Of a DNA stretch of 64,000 bases, positions 23,215 to 34,599 are shown one piece after another. The stretch's first letter is position 1. Every line of letters starts with the position of its first letter. The notes under the pieces are model-generated. The model was given only the letters and a program-made list of their open reading frames with translations. It was not told the origin of the DNA and did not search any database. Position numbers and translations under genes: made by a program. The stretch spans positions 3,472,001 through 3,536,000 of the forward strand of contig NW_025920104.1 of the NCBI RefSeq assembly GCF_902686445.1. The letters run 5' to 3'. Source of the DNA: Sciurus carolinensis (Eukaryota; Chordata; Mammalia; Rodentia; Sciuridae).

Positions 23215-23663
23215 CCTAGAGGGAGACTGCACTCCCAGTCGCTCCAGAACCCTGGAGTTAAGAAAGGGAGGCATTGAGAGACTCGGACTGAAATAGAGCC
23301 AAGGGTGAGTCTGCCCACTGGGTAAAGCTCGGTCTGGGTGGCAGGCCCAGATAGAGGTGGCTTATCGGAGACGGGAAGGGCAGCTAGAGTCATCCACAGG
23401 CAGCCCTGCGCACTCCGGCGGTGGGCCCCACCCACACAGCCACCTTCTCCAGGTTCTCGGAACGGAACTGGCCCGCTAGTGAGAGCCTTTCTGACCAGAA
23501 CAAGCTCGGAGTCCCGGAGCCCCTGCAATGCAGCGTACTCCGGCAACGAACCAGCAGAGAGCCGCGATCCGCAAACAGCCTCTGGGATTAGGGCAGGGCA
23601 GCCAGAGACCTCTTCAGGCGGCTCTGCCCACTCCAGCTGCAGGCTCTCGTCACGGGGCAATCA

Positions 23664-23673
23664 AAGATGGCGG
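23664..23673 (+). promoter_or_regulatory. YY1-like motif, monomer 3
   Basis: Same core in the third monomer (CAAAGATGGCGGCC), 459 bp downstream of the second. It is nearest to ORF1, about 470 nt upstream of its start codon. Confidence 0.75.
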
Positions 23674-24132
23674 CCTAAAGGGAGACTGCACCCCTAGTTG
23701 CTCCAGAACCCAGGAATTAAGAAGGGGAGGCATTGAGAGACTCGGACTGAAATAGAGCCACAGGTGAGTCTGCCCACTGGGTAAAGCTCGGCCCGGGTGG
23801 CAGGCCCAGATAGAGGTGGCTTATTGGAGCCAGGCAGGGCAGCTAGAGTCTTCCCAAGGTAGCCTTCCACACTCCGGCAGTGGGCTCCTCCCACACGGCC
23901 AGCTGCACGGCGCAGGCCCACAGTGAGAGCATTTCCGCACAGAGCCAGTTCCAAACCGTGGAACCAGTAGGGGGCTAGGGGCAGTTTTCTTCGGATGAGC
24001 TGCTTTATCAGATTCCTCCAAGACATCAGGCTACTGAAGGCTGGGAGGTGATACACTGGAAATCTACCGGGACACTATAAGCCAGTAGGGGAAAACTGCA
24101 ATATCTCAGGGTCCCACTGACAACTGACCAAT

Positions 24133-25177
24133 ATGAGAAAACAAGGGAAGAAAATGTCCCAAACAAACCTAGATACTACATCAATAAAACCCAATGACAG
24201 CACAGCAGAAGAAATGTCAGAAAGGGAGTTCAGAATGTACGTAATTAAAACGATCAGGGAAGCTAATGAGATGAAAGAGCAAATGCAGGCATTGAAGGAG
24301 GAGATGAAAGAGCAAATGCAGGCATTAAATGATCGCACCAATCAACAGTTAAAAGAGCAAATACAGGAAGTAAGAGATCATTTTAATAAAGAGTTAGAGA
24401 TACTGAAAAAAAAAACAAACTGAAATACTTGAAATGAAGGAAACAATAAACCAAGTTAAAAACTCCATAGAAAGCATAACCAATAGGATAGAACACCTGG
24501 AAGACAGAACCTCAGACATTGAGGACAAATTATTTAATCTTGAAAGCAAAGTTGGCCAAACAGAGAAGATGGTAAGAAATCATGAACAGAATCTACAAGA
24601 ATTATGGGATATCATGAAAAGGCCAAATTTAAGAATTATTGGGATTGAGGAAGGCTTAGAGAAACAAACCAAAGGAATGAACAATCTATTCAATGAAATC
24701 ATAACAGAAAATTTCCCAAATCTGAAGAATGAAATGGAAAACCAAGTACAAGAGGCTTATAGAACTCCAAACATACAAAATTACAACAGACCCACACCAA
24801 GGCACATTATTATGAAAATACCTAACATACAAAATAAAGACAGAATTTTAAAGGCTGCGAGAGAAAAGAATCAAATTACATTCAGAGGGAAACCAATAAG
24901 AATATCAGCAGATTTTTCAATCCAGACCCTAAAAGCTAGAAGGGCCTGGAACAACATATACCAAGCCCTGAAAGAAAACGGATGCCAACCAAGAATCTTA
25001 TACCCAGCAAAACTTACCTTCAGATTTGACGATGAAATAAGATCCTTCCATGATAAACAAAAGCTAAAGGAATTTACAAAAAGAAAGCCAGCATTACAGA
25101 ACATTCTCAGCAAAATATTCCATGAGGAAGAGATGAAAAACAACGATGAAAATCAGCAACAGGAGGCGCTAGTCTAA
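24133..25177 (+). pseudogene. L1-B ORF1 (nucleic-acid chaperone), one frameshift
   Basis: ORF1p forms a trimer through a coiled coil and binds L1 RNA. The N-terminal 97 codons (24133-24423) are rich in Glu, Lys, Gln and Met heptads. They include an 11-residue tandem duplication (24268-24300 and 24301-24333, EMKEQMQAL core). The frame then breaks at a run of ten A at 24406-24415, where nine would keep it open. The second part (to 25177) has more coiled coil, an RRM beginning at NLRIIGIEEG, and a C-terminal domain with RHIIMKIP, REKNQITFRG and ARRAWNNIY. The total is about 347 codons, close to the usual 330-380. The start ATG is preceded by an A-rich context. Confidence 0.93.
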
Positions 25178-25208
25178 AGGAATAGCCAAATAAAGGAGAA
25201 ACAAAATC

Positions 25209-28200
25209 ATGTCAAATACAAATATGAGTCAATTGACTGGGAATACAAATCATATCACAATAATAACCCTGAATGTTAATGGCCTGAATTCATCAATCAA
25301 AAGACACAGACTGGCAGATTGGATTAAAAAGAAAAATCCAACAATATGCTGCCTGCAAGAGACTCACCTCGTAGAAAGAGACACCCATAGACTAAAGGTG
25401 AAAGGATGGGGAAAAACATACCATGCACACGGACACAGCAAAAAAGCTGGAGTATCCATCCTCATCTCAGATAATGTGGACTTCAAACCAAAACTAATCA
25501 GAAGGGATAAAGAAGGACATTACATGCTGCTTAAGGGAAGCATAAATCAGCAAGACATAACAATCATAAATATCTATGCCCCAAACATTGGCTCATCAAC
25601 GTACGTCAAACAAATCCTTCTCAATTCCAGAAATCAAATAGACCACAACACAATAATACTAGGCGATTTTAACACACCTCTCTCACCACTGGATAGATCG
25701 TCCAAACAAAAATTGAATAAAGAAACTACAGATCTCAACAACACAATCAGCAATTTAGACTTAACGGACATATATAGAATATACCATCCAACAAAGAACG
25801 AATACACTTTATTCTCAGCAGCACATGGATCCTTCTCTAAAATAGACCATATTTTATGCCACAAAGCTACTGTTAGCAAATACAAGAAGATAGAGATACT
25901 ACCTTGTACTCTATCAGATCATAATGGATTGAAATTAGAAATAAATGACAGAATAAAAAACAGAAACTTCTCCAATACCTGGAGACTAAATAATACACTA
26001 TTATATGATGAATGGATAACAGAAGACATCAGGAGGGAAATAAAAAAATTCTTAGAACTAAACGAGAACAAAGACACATCATATCAAAATCTCTGGGACA
26101 CTATGAAAGCAGTACTTAGAGGAAGATTTATTTCATGGGATGCATTCAAAAAAAGAAGTAGAAATCAACAAATAAATGACTTAACACTACAGCTGAAAGC
26201 ACTAGAAAAAGAAGAGCAGAACAGTACCAAAAGTAGTAGAACACAGGAAATAGTTAAAATCAGAGCCGAAATCAACGAAATCGAAACAAAAGAAACAATT
26301 GGAAAAATTAACAAAATAAATAGTTGGTTCTTTGAAAAAATAAATAAAATTGATAAACCCTTAGCCACACTAACAGAGAGAAAGAGGGAGAAAACTCAAA
26401 TTACTAAAATTCGGAATGAACAAGGAAACATCACAACAGACACGAGTGAAATACAAAACATAATTAGAAGCTATTTTGAAAATCTATACTCCAACAAAAC
26501 AGAAAACCTCAAAGACATCAACAAATTTCTAGAGACATATGAACTACCTAAACTAAACGAGGAGGACACACACAACTTAAATAAACAAATTTCAAGCAAT
26601 GAAATAGAAGAGGTCATCAAAAGCCTACCAACAAAGAAAAGTCCAGGACCAGATGGGTTCTCAGACGAGTTCTACAAAACCTTTAAAGAAGAGCTCATTC
26701 CAATACTTCTCAAACTATTCCATAAATAGAAGAGGAGGGAACCCTCCCAAACTCGTTCTATGAAGCCAATATCACCCTGATACCTGAACCAGACAGAGAC
26801 ACATCGAGGAAAGAAAATTTCAGACCAATATCCTTAATGAATATCGATGCAAAAATTCTCAACAAAATTTTAGCAAATCGCATACAAATATATATTAAAA
26901 AGATAGTGCACCACGATCAAGTGGGTTTTATCCCAGGGATGCAAGGTTGGTTCAACATTCGGAAATCAATAAATGTCATTCACCATATCAACAGACTTAA
27001 AGTTAAGAATCACATGATTATTTCAATACATGCAGAAAAAGCATTTGATAAAATACAGCATCCCTTCATGCTCAAAACACTAGAAAAAATTGGGGTAGTG
27101 GGAACATTCCTAAACATTATAAAGGCAATCTACGCTAAGCCCATGGCTTATATCATTCTAAATGGTGAAAAACTGAAAGAGTTCCCCCTTAAAAACTGGA
27201 ACAAGGCAGGGATGCCCTCTTTCACCGCTTCTATTCAACATCGTCCTTGAGACTCTAGCCAGAGCAATCAGAAAAACCAAAGAAATTAAAGGGATACGAA
27301 TTGGAAAAGAAGAACTCAAACTATCCCTCTTCGCTGATGACATGATTATATATTTAGAGGAACCTGGAAATTCCACCAGAAAAATTTTAGAACTCATAAG
27401 TGAATTCAGTAAAGTAGGAGGTTACAAGATCAGTGCTCATATATCCAATGCATTTTTATACATAAGTGATGAATCTTCAGAAAGAGAAATTAGGAAAACT
27501 ACCCCATTCACAATAGCATCGAAAAAAATAAAATACTTGGGAATCAATCTCACAAAAGAGGTGAAAGATCTCTACAATGAGAACTACAGAACACTAAAGA
27601 AAGAAATTAAAGAAAACCTTAGAAAATGGAAAGATCTCCCATGTTCCTGGATAGGCAGAATTAATATTGTCAAAATGGCCATACTACCTAAAGTGCTATA
27701 CAAATTCAATGCAATTCCAATTAAAATCCCAATGATGTACCTTGCAGAAATAGAGCAAGCAATTATGAAATTCATCTGGCAGAATAAAAAACCTAGAATA
27801 GCTAAAGCAATCCTCAGTAACAAGAGCGAAGCAGGGGGTATTGCAATACCAGATCTTCAACTCTACTACAAAGCAATAGTAACAAAAACGGCATGGTATT
27901 GGTACCAAAATAGACATGTAGATCAATGGTACAGAATAGAGGACATGGACACAAACCCAAATAAATACAATTTTCTCATACTAGACAAAGGTTCCAAAAA
28001 TATGCAATGGAGGAAAGATAGCCTCTTCAACAAATGGTGCTGGGAAAACTGGAAAACCATATGCAATAGAATGAAATTAAACCCCTATCTCTCACCCTAC
28101 ACAAAACTCAACTCAAAATGGATCAAGGACCTCGGAATCAGACCAGAGACCCTGCATCTTATAGAAGAAAAAGTAGGTCCAAACCTTCAACTTGTTGGCT

Positions 28201-29050
28201 TAGGATCAGACTTCCTTAACAGGACTCCCATAGCACAAGAAATAAAAGCCAGAATCAACAACTGGGATAGATTCAAACTAAAAAGCTTTCTCTCAGCAAA
28301 GGAAACTATCAGAAATGTGAAGAGAGATCCTACAGAGTGGGAGAATATCTTTGCCAACCATACCTCAGATAGAGCGCTAATTTCCAGAATCTATAAAGAA
28401 CTCAAAAAACTCTACACGAAGAATACAAATAATCCAATCAACAAATGGGCTAAGGAAATGAACAGACACTTCACAGAAGAAGATGTACAAGTAATCAACA
28501 GATATATGAAAAAAATGTTCAACATCCCTAGTAATAAGGGAAATGCAAATCAAAACTACCCTAAGATTTCATCTCACCCCAATTAGAATGGCGATTATGA
28601 AGAATACAAGCAACAATAGGTGTTGGCGAGGATGTGGTGAAAAAGGAACACTCATACATTGCTGGTGGGGTTGCAAATTAGTGCAACCACTCTGGAAAGC
28701 AGTGTGGAGATTCCTCAGAAAGCTTGGAATGGAAACACCATTTGACCCAGCTATCCCACTCCTTGGCCTATACCCAAAGGACTTAAAATCAGCATACTAC
28801 AGCCACATCAATGTTCATTGCTGCTCAGTTCACAATAGCCAGATTGTGGAAGCAACCTAGATGCCCTTCAGTTGATGAATGGATAAAGAAACTGTGGCAT
28901 ATTTATACAATGGAATATTACTCCGCAATGAAGAATGATAAAATTATGGCATTTGTAAGCAAATGGTCGAAATTGGAGAATATCATGCTAAGTGAGATAA
29001 GCCAATCTCAAAAAACTAAAGGACGAATGATCTCGCTGATAAACGGATGA
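25209..29050 (+). pseudogene. L1-B ORF2 (endonuclease-reverse transcriptase), four indels
   Basis: ORF2p nicks target DNA and reverse-transcribes L1 RNA. The endonuclease is intact at sequence level: N24, E51, Y123, D153, N155, D213, S236 and H238 of the open frame match the known catalytic set. The frame closes at 26727-26729 after a 1-nt loss in an A run near 26724. The reverse transcriptase follows, interrupted by a 1-nt gain near 27189, and has FADD at 27330-27341. Another 1-nt gain lies in the A run at 28508-28514, then the cysteine-rich tail (CWRGC, then HCWWGC). An 8-nt loss near 28808 precedes the final frame, which ends at the normal stop 29048-29050. As read it cannot make a full protein. 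Confidence 0.94.
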
Positions 29051-29247
29051 GGACATATAATGGGGGGTGGGAGGGGCTAGCATTAGCTTTAGGGTTAGTT
29101 TTAGAGTTAGGCTAAGGAGAGCGGCAAGAATGAAGGAAAGAAGGACTGTGTAGAGGGAAAAGGGGTGGGAGGGATGGGGGGAGGGGAAAAATAAAATAAA
29201 CATCATTACCCTATGTAAATGTAAAAAAATAAAATAAATAAATAAAA
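29051..29247 (+). other. L1-B 3'UTR and A-rich tail
   Basis: G-rich start (TAATGGGGGGTGGGAGGGG) and scattered TTAGGGTTAG-like units, then a polypurine block and the conserved CATTACCCTATGTAAAT. A (AAAT)n-type A-rich tail reaches the target duplication. It is shorter than in L1-A and L1-C. Confidence 0.85.
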
Positions 29248-29262
29248 AAAAGAATTATCTGG

Positions 29263-30289
29263 TCCTTTGATCATCTCTGAGTCAGCTATTCAAAAAATGT
29301 ATTGTTATGCTTTGTTGTAAATATTGTCAAAGGCTGAATCTATCTCTATCATTCTAAGCTCTCCTGTTTTGCACAGAAGAATAGAAATATTGCAGATACT
29401 CTAAAACATGCAATAATAAAATTCTTACATGTATTCTCTCAGCAGGGATCTGATTTAGATTTTGCCAAAGAAAGACACTTAGTGTATTTGAAAGAAAGTT
29501 AAGGAAAAAAATCATTATTGTCCTCCAATAAAAATGATATGAGCACAGATAGCAGCTGGGAGAGTTGAAGCACATGCCAAAGTCACCAATTCATGGACAG
29601 TAGTTAACACTTTGGTCATATGGTGAGGTATTTGGAGGAAGTTGGTCCACGGGTGTTGGAATGGGAACAGATATTCAGTCTCTTGTGAATGCTCCCCAGG
29701 GCATTTGCTGCTCTGGTTTCTAATAATCAAGCAGATAAGATAAATTATTTTGTATATATCAGTCAGCATCCTCCACAGTGACCCCTACTCACAAACTAAA
29801 CTAGAAAAAGAAAAAAATGAAGTATCTGTGTTAAAATCAGATAAAACAGACTCTGGGGCAAAATGTATTATTCAAGATAAAGAGATTCAATACATAACAA
29901 TTAAAAAAGTAAATTCATTAGGAAGATGTGACAATTTCACATTTGTATGTATATAACATAGGCCAAAGTGTATAAGTAAAGACTGACAAACAGAAGGGGA
30001 GATTGAAAAACACATTGCCAATTTAAACATATCAGAGAACTTTAAAGTATCTATTAGATATCAGTATTTGGTGAATCAAAAAGTCCAAAAAGAAAAAAAA
30101 AAAAAGGAAGAAAATCCAAAATCAACTAGAATTTGGAAAGTAATATACAGTACATTGAGTAAGTCTGAGTTAATGAGACATACATAGTATACTGTATCAA
30201 AAATCAGGAAATATAACATGCTTTCAAGGACATATGCAAGCTCTATAAAAATTACAGATGTACTACATCAATAAAATGTCAACAATGTT
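29263..30289. other. Non-coding sequence, unassigned
   Basis: An 84-codon minus-strand open frame at 29515-29769 contains a fairly protein-like segment (HPWTNFLQIPHHMTKVLTTV), but I cannot link it to a family. It may be a decayed retrocopy or LTR. The rest is AT-rich. Confidence 0.4.
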
Positions 30290-30440
30290 CAAATCATAGG
30301 TATTCTATAAACATGAACTGTCCAGTATTATAGCCAGTAGCCATAGAATTCTACAGTCTCACTGGCCACATTTTATAAGCTCCATGGCCACATATAGCTA
30401 CTAGTTACCATATCGAGCAGTGCATGCATATTACTAAACC
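30290..30440 (+). mobile_element. Ancient hAT-type DNA transposon fragment
   Basis: CACTGGCCACATTTTATAAG, then GGCCACATATAGCTACTAGT and a following CCATATCGAGCAGTGCA. These match the ends of the same hAT/MER family as 15165-15420. Confidence 0.5.
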
Positions 30441-30599
30441 AAGAGGTGCTGCTGCACAACATATATTATGATTAAAATGAAGTATAAAATTATTGAAAAT
30501 TTAGAAAAATCCATAATTTCTTATATTCATCAATAATACAAGAAATCAGTTTATTTAAAACATTTAAAACTGAGAATAAATCTATATATCAACATATAT

Positions 30600-31240
30600 A
30601 AAAGTATATATTAAAATGAGAAAAAAGTCAAGTGTAGTGTCCAACTTTTTAAATTAAAAAGAATAAAATTATAGATTATACCTGAAGGAAAAATTAATAG
30701 TACAGCACAGAAATTAAGTAAATAGAAAAGAAGAAAATGAAATTAGAGAGTAAAACATACAATATGGAAGACACACATTAAAAAATTAAACACACTTTAG
30801 GCAAAAGAATGAGAGCATACTTAGGTAAATGTTGACAAGTTGTTGAAATGGTCTGATTAGAAGAAAACTGTAATTTTGATAATCTTACATAAACTCATAA
30901 AGAGGATAGAAAAAAGGGGAAAAAAAAGAAATACCCCTACATATTTTATACTTAGTATAATCCTGATAATGAATTTAACAAAGAAAGTACAAGAAGGAAA
31001 ACTTATTTATAAACCTGCTTGTAATATCTTAGTCAAAAGATTGGCAATTATAGCAGTGTATTTTAAAATAATGTAGCATAACTGTCCTGGGTTTATTTAA
31101 GTACGCAAGATCACATCAACTTAGAAGATCTACCAATGGAACTAAAATATGAACAAATTAAAGAAAAACTATTATTTCAATAATGCAGAAAATATTTGTT
31201 AAAAGTCATAAATACAGTAAAATTCAATATACACTGCTTA
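30600..31240 (+). mobile_element. Ancient L1 ORF2 remnant
   Basis: The AT-rich sequence includes TAACTGTCCTGGGTTTATTT, followed by a weak match to the L1 reverse transcriptase segment around AATGCAGAAAATATTTGTTA. It is very diverged. Confidence 0.45.
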
Positions 31241-31539
31241 AAACTATTTGGAAATAAAGAACAGTCTGTGTAAAATATGAAAAGTCTGGGAGAGTTCTGG
31301 GAAGACATCTGGAGACTTTTGGAAGCATACAACTTTCAGGGTTAAGCTTGGGAATTTAATTTCAAGTTCAGCCCTTAGTTTAGTAACATCTCCCCATCTC
31401 TCACCCCATTGCCCCATTATAGCCAGCCATGCAGGTGCTGCTGTTGCAAATTTCACACAGGTTAGGGTGATCAGAGTGGGAAATAAGAACTTAAATGACT
31501 AGTTAGCACATCAGACTGATCCTTGACATGAAAACATCC

Positions 31540-32330
31540 TCTAGCAATTAATACAAAAACAAACCAAAAAATGACAAGCCCTAGGGAGGAAGAAAATCTA
31601 AATTTCGGAGGTTTATCCCATTATTAATTTCAAATATCAAGTTTTCACCAAATCACACAGCATACAAGGAAATAAGAAAGTATGGCCCATTCAAAAGAAA
31701 AATAAAAAAGAAAGCATCCCAAATAATGACAAGATAACAGATATTCAAGAAAAACACTTTAAAACATTGTCCTATTGTACTCAACAGAAGAAGATATGCA
31801 GAAAACCAAGAAAATGAATGTCTGAATAAATTGGAAATTTCAATAACGAGTAGAAGAAACCAAGAATTCTAGAACTGAAAAATACAGTAACTAAAATGAA
31901 AAAAAAAGTCATGAGAGAAATTTGAAGGAATGTTTGAGCAGGGAAAAGAAAGAATCAGCAATATCGAAGATAGGAAAATTAGAATTATTGAGTCTGATGA
32001 ACAGGAATCAAAAAAATATTGAAGAAAAGTGAACAGAACCTACAGGAGGTATAGAATACTGGCAGGTGAACCAAAAAGTACACATAAGAGTTCCAAATGG
32101 AGAAGAGAAAGGAGTAGAGAGCTGATGTGAAGAATGATGACTGAAAATTTTCCATGTTTTCTGAAAGATACAATTGTAAATATCCCGGAAGTTCAACAAA
32201 CTAGGGATAAACTCTATGAGAAAAATAATTAAACTGCCAGATACTAAAGGAAAAGGGAATTTTTTAAAATCACAAGGCAGAAATGACTCAACATAAGGAA
32301 TTGCCAATAATTTTAATAATAGTTACTCCA
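31540..32330 (+). mobile_element. Ancient L1 ORF1-region remnant
   Basis: A-rich sequence with AAGAATTCTAGAACTGAAAA, TACAGTAACTAAAATGAAA and AACTGCCAGATACTAAAGG, which are typical of ORF1 of old L1M/HAL1-type elements. No open frame. Confidence 0.5.
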
Positions 32331-32654
32331 ATTCTTGTTTTCCACATGGCTTCAGTGACTAGTGTATTTAAAAAGCAGTTATTAATCTCAAAGCTAGTAT
32401 TATTATCTCTGGTTTGTAATTCCACATTTTTTTCTCTACTTAATTAATTTAATGTGTGTGGGGACATGTAATCCACTTGATCCCAAGTAAGAAAACCATT
32501 AAGCCTATTCAGTTATTTTCAATATTCAGTTTATGTAACAAAAAGAAAAAAAAAACTTTCTTTCACATTCATAAAATTCCCAATTTTGGAAATGGTAAGT
32601 AAACCCTCCCTTACCTATTCCTTTATTAAATACACAAAGAGCTTCAAATGCAAT

Positions 32655-33101
32655 TTACTTTGCTTTAATCTTGATGTGTAATCCAATAAGACTGAAAACT
32701 AAACATTCCAAGTCCTATACCAAATAGTAAAATACTCGAAGACCTTCAGGATCTTTTGACTGATTTACATCAATAAGAGAACCTGCTTTCTATGTGGTAA
32801 AAGAAATGTGTTCATCTCTAATTACAATTTCAAGTTCCTGTTATGCAGCCCTGTCTAGGGGAGGCCACAGGGCATCATCTTATTTCACAATGTCACTGTC
32901 ATCAATAATTCTCTTCAGTTCTTTTATTACCCTCTTATGTGCATATGTCTCTTTCCTGATCTTGACATCATTTTTGCAGTTGCTGTTATTGCCACATCTA
33001 AGCTTTCCATCCAGCCTGAGCTTGAACTCTAAAAACTTGTGTCCAAACTTGCCCTTGTGCCCTACATAGTAGCAAGAGTAAAAATCACTAGCCATAGCCA
33101 T
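32655..33101 (-). pseudogene. MAGOHB: MAGOHB processed pseudogene
   Basis: MAGOH and MAGOHB are core proteins of the exon junction complex. The minus-strand frame from 33101 opens with a MAxASDFY start and continues [16 protein letters not shown] and the ELKRIIDD helix, covering the first half of the ~148-residue protein without introns. The Met-Ala-x-Ala-Ser start points to MAGOHB rather than MAGOH, which starts Met-Glu-Ser. After residue 73 the frame breaks (TAA at 32880-32882). The DNA still matches the second half (GTAAATCAGTCAAAAGATCC, CTTCGAGTATTTTACTATTT) down to the expected stop at 32655-32657. There are no introns and the decay is moderate, so this is a retrocopy with no function expected. 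Confidence 0.9.
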
Positions 33102-33479
33102 TTTTTGACTCCTGGAAGCTCGCTGAATGCTTCTGCATTTTCAAAATGATTATTAGTTTATGGTTTTGAACACATAGTATAATTATTTGTAATAACACAG
33201 ATATACAATTCTGTGACAATAATAACCAAAGCAGGTTTGTCAAAAATATAAATCAGAGTTTTTGTATATGATTGAAGTTAAATTGCCATAAATTTAAATA
33301 TGTTACAACTTTAGAAAGCTAAAAGTAATTTCCATGATCACTACAAAAAAAACAGTTATAAATTATGCCAAAAATTAAATAACAATCTAAATATTATGCT
33401 ATAGAAATCCACTAAACACAAAGTAAATAATACAGGAAATGAGGGCCCAATAAAAGCCATAAAGAATATAGAAAACAAA
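33102..33479. other. AT-rich non-coding sequence
   Basis: No open frame or repeat recognised. The part nearest 33101 could be the 5'UTR of the MAGOHB retrocopy. Confidence 0.4.
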
Positions 33480-33737
33480 TGACAAAATGAAGAAGTAAGT
33501 CTTCCTTATCAGAAATCACTTCAAATGTAAATGGATTAAATTCCCCAATAAAAAGATAGAAATTGTCAGAATGGAAAAAAGTGAAACAAAAAAGGGGGAA
33601 AATGATTGAATTATGTACTGTCCACAAGAGACTCACTTTAGATCCAAAGACACAAAATGAAAGCAAAAGAGTAGAAAAAGATATTCCATGCACCACATGG
33701 TGCCCAACAGAGCAGGAGTGGCTGTACTATTGAAAAA

Positions 33738-33805
33738 TTATTTTTCCAGTGGTGGGGATCAAACCTAGGACCCCACATATGCTAGGCAACTGTTTTACCC
33801 TCTAG
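33738..33805 (-). mobile_element. ID/tRNA SINE, diverged
   Basis: GTGGTGGGGATCAAACCTAG and CTAGGCAACTGTTTTACCCT match the minus strand of the ID unit with a decayed A box. Confidence 0.8.
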
Positions 33806-34301
33806 GCAAAACAGACTTGAAGTCAAGTGTTTCAAGAGACAAAAGAAGGACATTTTTATAACATTTTATTTTAATAAAAATGTAGTATTTCTGAACATAG
33901 CAAGAATATGTAACAATTATAAACCTCTGGATACCTTCAAGCAGGCAATCAAAATAAACACATCAAAAATTGACAGAATAAAAAATAGAAATAGACAGTT
34001 CTAGAAAAGTAGTTGAAGATATCAATACCCTAAGTTCAATAATGGATAGAACAACAAGATAGGGGTTAAGCAAGAAAACAGAGGACATAAACAACACAGT
34101 GTACCAACTAGATCTAACAAAATTATACAGACACTCTATTCAACAATATGTTATACATTCTTCACAAGAACTCATGAGACATTCTCCAGCATGGGCCATT
34201 ATATTATTCCACAAATGAAATCTTAGTGCATTTTAAAAGACAGAAATAATACCAACTATCTTCTTCACCCAAAGCATGACAAAGTTCCAAACTGATTTCA
34301 A

Positions 34302-34390
34302 AAGCTGGAGATGTAGCACAGAGGTAGAGTGCTGGCTTAGCATGTGCAAGGCCCTGGGTTTGATCCCCAGCACACACACACAAAAAAAAG
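34302..34390 (+). mobile_element. ID/tRNA-Ala SINE
   Basis: AAGCTGGAGATGTAGCACAG, GGTAGAGTGCTGGCTTAGCA and a GGGTTTGATCCCC B box, then a CA-rich and A-rich tail. Confidence 0.92.
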
Positions 34391-34599
34391 GAAGAAAGAG
34401 TAGATGAAGAAGAGGAAGAAGGAAAAAGTAAGAAATTAGAAACTGAAGAAAAACTAGAAAATCCACAAATTTATGTCAATTAACAACACTCAACAAACCA
34501 AACAACAAAAAAAAAACATGAAAAATCATCATGAACTTTGAAAATTATATATAAATAAAGTCACTATGAGTGTTAGCATTCACTTATTAAAAGAACTTT

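Larger units (their letters stand above)
22746..24000 (+). repeat. Three ~457-bp tandem promoter monomers of L1-B
   Basis: The monomers start at about 22746, 23200 and 23659, with motif spacings of 454 and 459 bp. Each begins with GATC(C/A)AAGATGGCGGCC and continues GAGACTGCA, then TCCAGAACCC. A GTGAGT splice-donor-like site lies 100 nt after the motif. The first two monomers are close copies to the end. The third diverges after about 280 bp and passes into the unique 5'UTR end (to 24132). The plan is like the monomer arrays of mouse L1, but the unit is about twice as long and the sequence is different. Confidence 0.9.
22746..29247 (+). mobile_element. L1-B: nearly complete LINE-1 with monomeric 5'UTR
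   Basis: An L1 of about 6.5 kb flanked by a 15-bp target duplication with one mismatch (AAAAGAAT[G/T]ATCTGG at 22731-22745 and 29248-29262). The order is three promoter monomers, a unique 5'UTR end, ORF1, a 31-nt spacer, ORF2, a G-rich 3'UTR and an A-rich tail. All protein domains are present: ORF1 coiled coil, RRM and C-terminal domain, then ORF2 endonuclease, reverse transcriptase and cysteine-rich tail. Only five small indels interrupt the frames (one in ORF1, four in ORF2), and I see no in-frame nonsense change. It is the youngest L1 in the window. It inserted into an older L1. Confidence 0.96.
33480..34510 (+). mobile_element. Ancient L1 ORF2 endonuclease region with two nested SINEs
   Basis: GTAAATGGATTAAATTCCCC followed by CAAGAGACTCACTTTAGATC is the DNA behind the conserved NGLNSP and QETH motifs of the L1 endonuclease. 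Later blocks (ATTGACAGAATAAAAAATAG, and CAGACACTCTATTCAACAA) follow in order. It has decayed past any open frame. SINEs at 33738-33805 and 34302-34390 interrupt it. Confidence 0.75.

Noticed and set aside
22746..29247. L1-B as a currently active retrotransposon
   Set aside because: As read, ORF1 has one frameshift and ORF2 has four indels, so neither full protein can be made. The possibility of sequencing error at homopolymers is recorded as a finding instead.
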